This document shows positions 32,919 through 35,834 of a stretch of DNA of 35,834 nucleotides, piece by piece. Where the stretch lies: the NCBI GenBank assembly GCA_017939795.1, contig JAGBAA010000051.1, forward strand, positions 1 through 35,834. The letters run 5' to 3'. Under the pieces are notes generated by a model that saw only the letters and a program-made list of their open reading frames with translations, did no database searches and was not told where the DNA came from. Position 1 is the first letter of the stretch, and each line of letters begins with the position of its first letter. A program made the position numbers and the translations under genes. Source of the DNA: Thermoguttaceae bacterium. GTDB taxonomy: Bacteria; Planctomycetota; Planctomycetia; Pirellulales; Thermoguttaceae.

Positions 32919-35834
32919 ATGAAAAAATCATCCGATAGTAACCGGAATCGTAAAATGCATTCCCTTCGTCTCGAGTCTCTTGAGAGTCGTCAGATGCTCA
33001 GTACGAATCCGATCGGAATGCCAGCGGCAGACGTTGCGGAAATCGTTGGCGGTCAGAATAATGATGTGACCGCTTCGATTCCGACGGCCAAATGGCTCGG
33101 AGATGTGAGTACAGGTTGGTATGATGCTGAAAACGTCAAGGAATCTTACACACTCCAGACGGCGGCGCAGTTCGCCGGTTTCGCCGAGCTGGTGAATTCC
33201 GGCGTGACGTTTGAAGGTATCACGATCACGCTTGCCTGCAATATCAATCTGAACAACATTGAGTGGACGCCAATCGGACAGAGTTTCATGCCGAATGGCG
33301 ACGACAGCTACGATGAGAATCCGTTCCTCGGTACGTTCGACGGCGGCGGCTGCACGATCAGCAATCTGAAGATCACGGGTGACGGCGACTATGCAGGTCT
33401 GTTCGGCTGCATTGGGTACAAAGTCGGCAATTTCACTCTGGACGGCGTGAGCGTCTCCGGCGACTGCTATGTCGGCGGTGCGGTCGGTAAAGTTCATTGG
33501 GATGTGCGGAATTTCGACATCCATGATATTACTGTCAAAAACTTTGAAGTCACCGGTAATCAGAAAGTCGGCGGTATCCTCGGCGCGGCTTACTGTTGGG
33601 GTGAAAACATTATCCAGAACTGCTCGGTCGAAAGCGGTTCCGTCAATCAGGTCGATCCTGAAGAAGGACACTGCGGCGGTATCGTCGGCCAGTACATGGA
33701 AGGCGGAGAGAACCAGCCGAACTACATCACGAACTGTACGGTCAAAGACGTGGAGATCACCGGCGGACGCCGTACGGGCGGTATCGTTGGAAGCACGACG
33801 GTCCAGTCCGAAAGTAACGCGATCGATGAGCTTTTCTACGGCAATACGATCGAAAACGTTACGCTCACGGGTATCAGCGTTGAAGAAATGAAAGCCCCCG
33901 GCGCGATCGTTGGCTGGTCCAACGATGCATTTGACGCGAGTGATGATTCCGTCAGCAAGTCGAACAACACGGTCAAGAACGTCTCGGTGAAGTATACGAA
34001 TGATGAAGGCGTGCTTGTTGACATTCCGGTCACCGCGCTTGGCGCACAGTCCACTGCCGATGGAACGGTGCAGAATATCGAGCCGGTCGTCGCAGTCATC
34101 CGCGATAAGGACGGAAATACCACCTACAGCTTCAGCGATTTCTACGAAGCGGTTTGGTCCGATCTTGCTTATGGAAATGACGTGGTCATTCAGTCGGACC
34201 TGAGCGTTACTTTTGGTGAAGTACCGGCGAACGTGAATATCGTCACGAACGGTCACTCTCTTGGTCTTTTCTATGGTGCCAATTTTGGCGCGATCACGAT
34301 CGACGGCGTCACGTACGCGTCGCTTGACCATGCGTGGGTCCAGCTCAACGTGACGGACGGCAAGGTGACTCCGCATTACGAAAGTGACGTCTACACGGCT
34401 GTCGATCAGAAGTGGTTCTACAACGCGGGCGAGACGGACACCTACACCATTTCCACGGTGAAAGAATTCCTCGGTTTTTCCGCGCTCGTGCAGACGGGAC
34501 AGGCCGGTACCGATTTCGCCGGCAAGACGATCCTCCTCGGCGACGACATCGACCTCACCGGCGTCGATTTTACCCAGATCGGTTTGATGGGCTACTCGAA
34601 ACCGTTCCGCGGAAGTTTTGACGGTCAGGGACACACGATCTCCGGTCTGACGATTGACAATGAAAAAGCCGAAGGTCTTGGACTGTTTGGTTATGTCAAC
34701 GGCCAAAACACCACGATCGGCAACTTCAAGCTGGAAAACGTTACGGTCAACGGCCAGCACTGGGTCGCGGGCGTCTGCGGTTACGCCACTGGCACGATCG
34801 CTTTCAAAGACATCGAACTCACGGGCGACATCAGCATCACGGGCCGCTGGTACACCGGCGGTATCGTCGGTCAGGTCCCGTACACGAACTTTGTGGACTT
34901 CATCAACTGCAAAGTCTCCGGAAACGAAGGCAGCAAGATCGCCAGCGTGCCGTACACTCCGGAAGAAGGCGAGACCGGATTCACGGGCGGCGGTATCAAT
35001 GCCGGCGGTATTCTGGGGCATGGTGCGTACACGGAGATCAAGGATTGCGAAGTTTCCGGAATCACGGTCGAAGCGTACTATCGTGCCGGCGGTCTGGCGG
35101 GTTACGCGGCCGCGGAAATGACCTCCTCGATGCCTCATACCGGCAACACGGTTTCGGACTGCGTCATCATTGCGAATAAGGCGTGGTCGGAAGACTACAC
35201 TGACTCCGACAAAGACAGCTATGGCGTCGGTGCTCTGTTTGGCGTGGAGTGCTTCTACAACGGTGACGGAAATCTCGATTCCAACTCGTTCGCAAACGTC
35301 ACGACAAAGATCGTCATGCAGGATGGCACGGAAGTCGTCACGAGTACGGAAGATGACGCTCCGGCGATCGGCGCGCGTACGAAAATCGAAATCTACGATT
35401 CCGAAGGGAATTCGCTGGGAACGTACTATGTGGAAGAACTCGCTCCGGACGTCCTCACCTTCGACCTGAAGGGCGACATCACGACGGACGACATCTGCTT
35501 CGCGAAGAACGGCGAATGCGCTCTGGATTCTGTTGGTCTGAACATCAACACGAACGGTCACACGCTCACGATCACGGATCCGAACAATACGGAACTCCTC
35601 GACAATCTGGCGGCCAACTCGCCGGAAGCGAAAGTCGAGATCATCGACGTTGCGTGGTACGACGACGCGCCGGAAGGCACGACTGAGTACACTATCGACA
35701 GCGCGAAAGGCCTCGCCTACCTCGCTCAGCTGGTCAACACCGGCGTCGATAATTTCGCGGGCAAGACCGTCAAGCTGGCTGCCGACATCGATCTCTCCGA
35801 GTACGCCAACTGGACGCCGATCGGACAGAGCTTC
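32919..35834 (+). CDS. Giant LEPR-XLL / GLUG-repeat surface protein (partial)
   Basis: An open frame of 972 codons with no stop before the window ends; the 3' end is missing. GGAG at 32908-32911 precedes the ATG. The N terminus reads RKMHSLRLESLESRQMLS, matching the LEPR-XLL leader of planctomycete extracellular giants. Three large modules repeat about every 420 residues, each opening with WY/WF at residues 67, 499 and 913. They share a pattern of TxxxFxGFxxLV, then FAGKTxxLxxDIDL, then WTPIGQSF or similar and FxGxFDGxGxTIxxL. Many GLUG motifs are present, such as VGGAVG (185), VGGILG (217), CGGIVG (252), TGGIVG (286) and TGGIVG (646). GLUG proteins are thought to form beta-helical adhesin-like surfaces. 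The gene has its own long leader. Host or matrix binding is inferred only. Confidence 0.9.
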   Translation, partial: MKKSSDSNRNRKMHSLRLESLESRQMLSTNPIGMPAADVAEIVGGQNNDVTASIPTAKWLGDVSTGWYDAENVKESYTLQTAAQFAGFAELVNSGVTFEGITITLACNINLNNIEWTPIGQSFMPNGDDSYDENPFLGTFDGGGCTISNLKITGDGDYAGLFGCIGYKVGNFTLDGVSVSGDCYVGGAVGKVHWDVRNFDIHDITVKNFEVTGNQKVGGILGAAYCWGENIIQNCSVESGSVNQVDPEEGHCGGIVGQYMEGGENQPNYITNCTVKDVEITGGRRTGGIVGSTTVQSESNAIDELFYGNTIENVTLTGISVEEMKAPGAIVGWSNDAFDASDDSVSKSNNTVKNVSVKYTNDEGVLVDIPVTALGAQSTADGTVQNIEPVVAVIRDKDGNTTYSFSDFYEAVWSDLAYGNDVVIQSDLSVTFGEVPANVNIVTNGHSLGLFYGANFGAITIDGVTYASLDHAWVQLNVTDGKVTPHYESDVYTAVDQKWFYNAGETDTYTISTVKEFLGFSALVQTGQAGTDFAGKTILLGDDIDLTGVDFTQIGLMGYSKPFRGSFDGQGHTISGLTIDNEKAEGLGLFGYVNGQNTTIGNFKLENVTVNGQHWVAGVCGYATGTIAFKDIELTGDISITGRWYTGGIVGQVPYTNFVDFINCKVSGNEGSKIASVPYTPEEGETGFTGGGINAGGILGHGAYTEIKDCEVSGITVEAYYRAGGLAGYAAAEMTSSMPHTGNTVSDCVIIANKAWSEDYTDSDKDSYGVGALFGVECFYNGDGNLDSNSFANVTTKIVMQDGTEVVTSTEDDAPAIGARTKIEIYDSEGNSLGTYYVEELAPDVLTFDLKGDITTDDICFAKNGECALDSVGLNINTNGHTLTITDPNNTELLDNLAANSPEAKVEIIDVAWYDDAPEGTTEYTIDSAKGLAYLAQLVNTGVDNFAGKTVKLAADIDLSEYANWTPIGQSF

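Noticed and set aside
32928..35561. Minus-strand open frame of 877 codons opposite the giant surface gene
   Set aside because: It is Arg/Asp/Val-rich with no domain, start signal or ribosome-binding site. The + frame has GLUG motifs, the leader and a GGAG site, so the minus frame is a codon-bias shadow.

Overview
The window reads as chromosomal DNA of a planctomycete (phylum Planctomycetota). Family markers point there rather than any sequence match. The last protein opens with a LESLESR-type leader of the LEPR-XLL kind. There is a DUF1559 prepilin-like protein followed by a small transthyretin-like lipoprotein, a Tat-exported Gfo/Idh/MocA oxidoreductase, a CvpA-like membrane protein beside a membrane-anchored GspE relative, and a DUF4175-like giant protein. 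Absence of rRNA, transposases, integrases or phage genes suggests ordinary core chromosome with some surface and accessory genes. A host-associated or anaerobic lifestyle would fit the GLUG-repeat surface protein and the GH84-like enzyme, but that is inference.

Layout. At 1-4253 the genes run on the + strand: a Tat oxidoreductase, a DNA polymerase III delta'-like clamp-loader subunit, three identical tandem tRNA-Asp genes, and a small orphan protein. At 4252-4680 lies an array of about four 106-bp structured repeats between convergent genes. From 4743 to 23551 everything is on the - strand. This stretch holds pheT; a three-gene membrane unit (degenerate GspE-like protein, CvpA-like protein, three-helix membrane protein); a secreted-protein group (GH84-like glycosidase, endonuclease/exonuclease/phosphatase-fold protein, exported unknown protein); the DUF1559 protein with its lipoprotein; and clpB and dnaK. 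From 24051 the + strand carries the DUF4175-like giant. A GDSL hydrolase (-) and fumC (+) diverge at 29290-29360. Then come a trpB without trpA, and the beginning of a giant GLUG-repeat surface protein that runs off the window.

Transcription signals are unusually readable. Many genes have a sigma-70-like TTGACW/TTTACW box 16-18 bp from a TAWAAT box, and many units end in clear hairpin plus T-tract terminators. This gives likely units: pheT alone; GspE-like to CvpA-like to membrane protein; glycosidase to EEP to unknown; DUF1559 to lipoprotein; dnaK and clpB separately.

Most worth a second look are: the GspE/PilB-like protein, in which Walker A, Walker B and His box are all degenerate while the zinc cysteines are kept; the 106-bp repeat array; the leader with an apparent attenuator or small RNA before the DUF4175-like gene; and the modular LEPR-XLL/GLUG protein. 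I found no convincing evidence of a complete new defence or mobile system.
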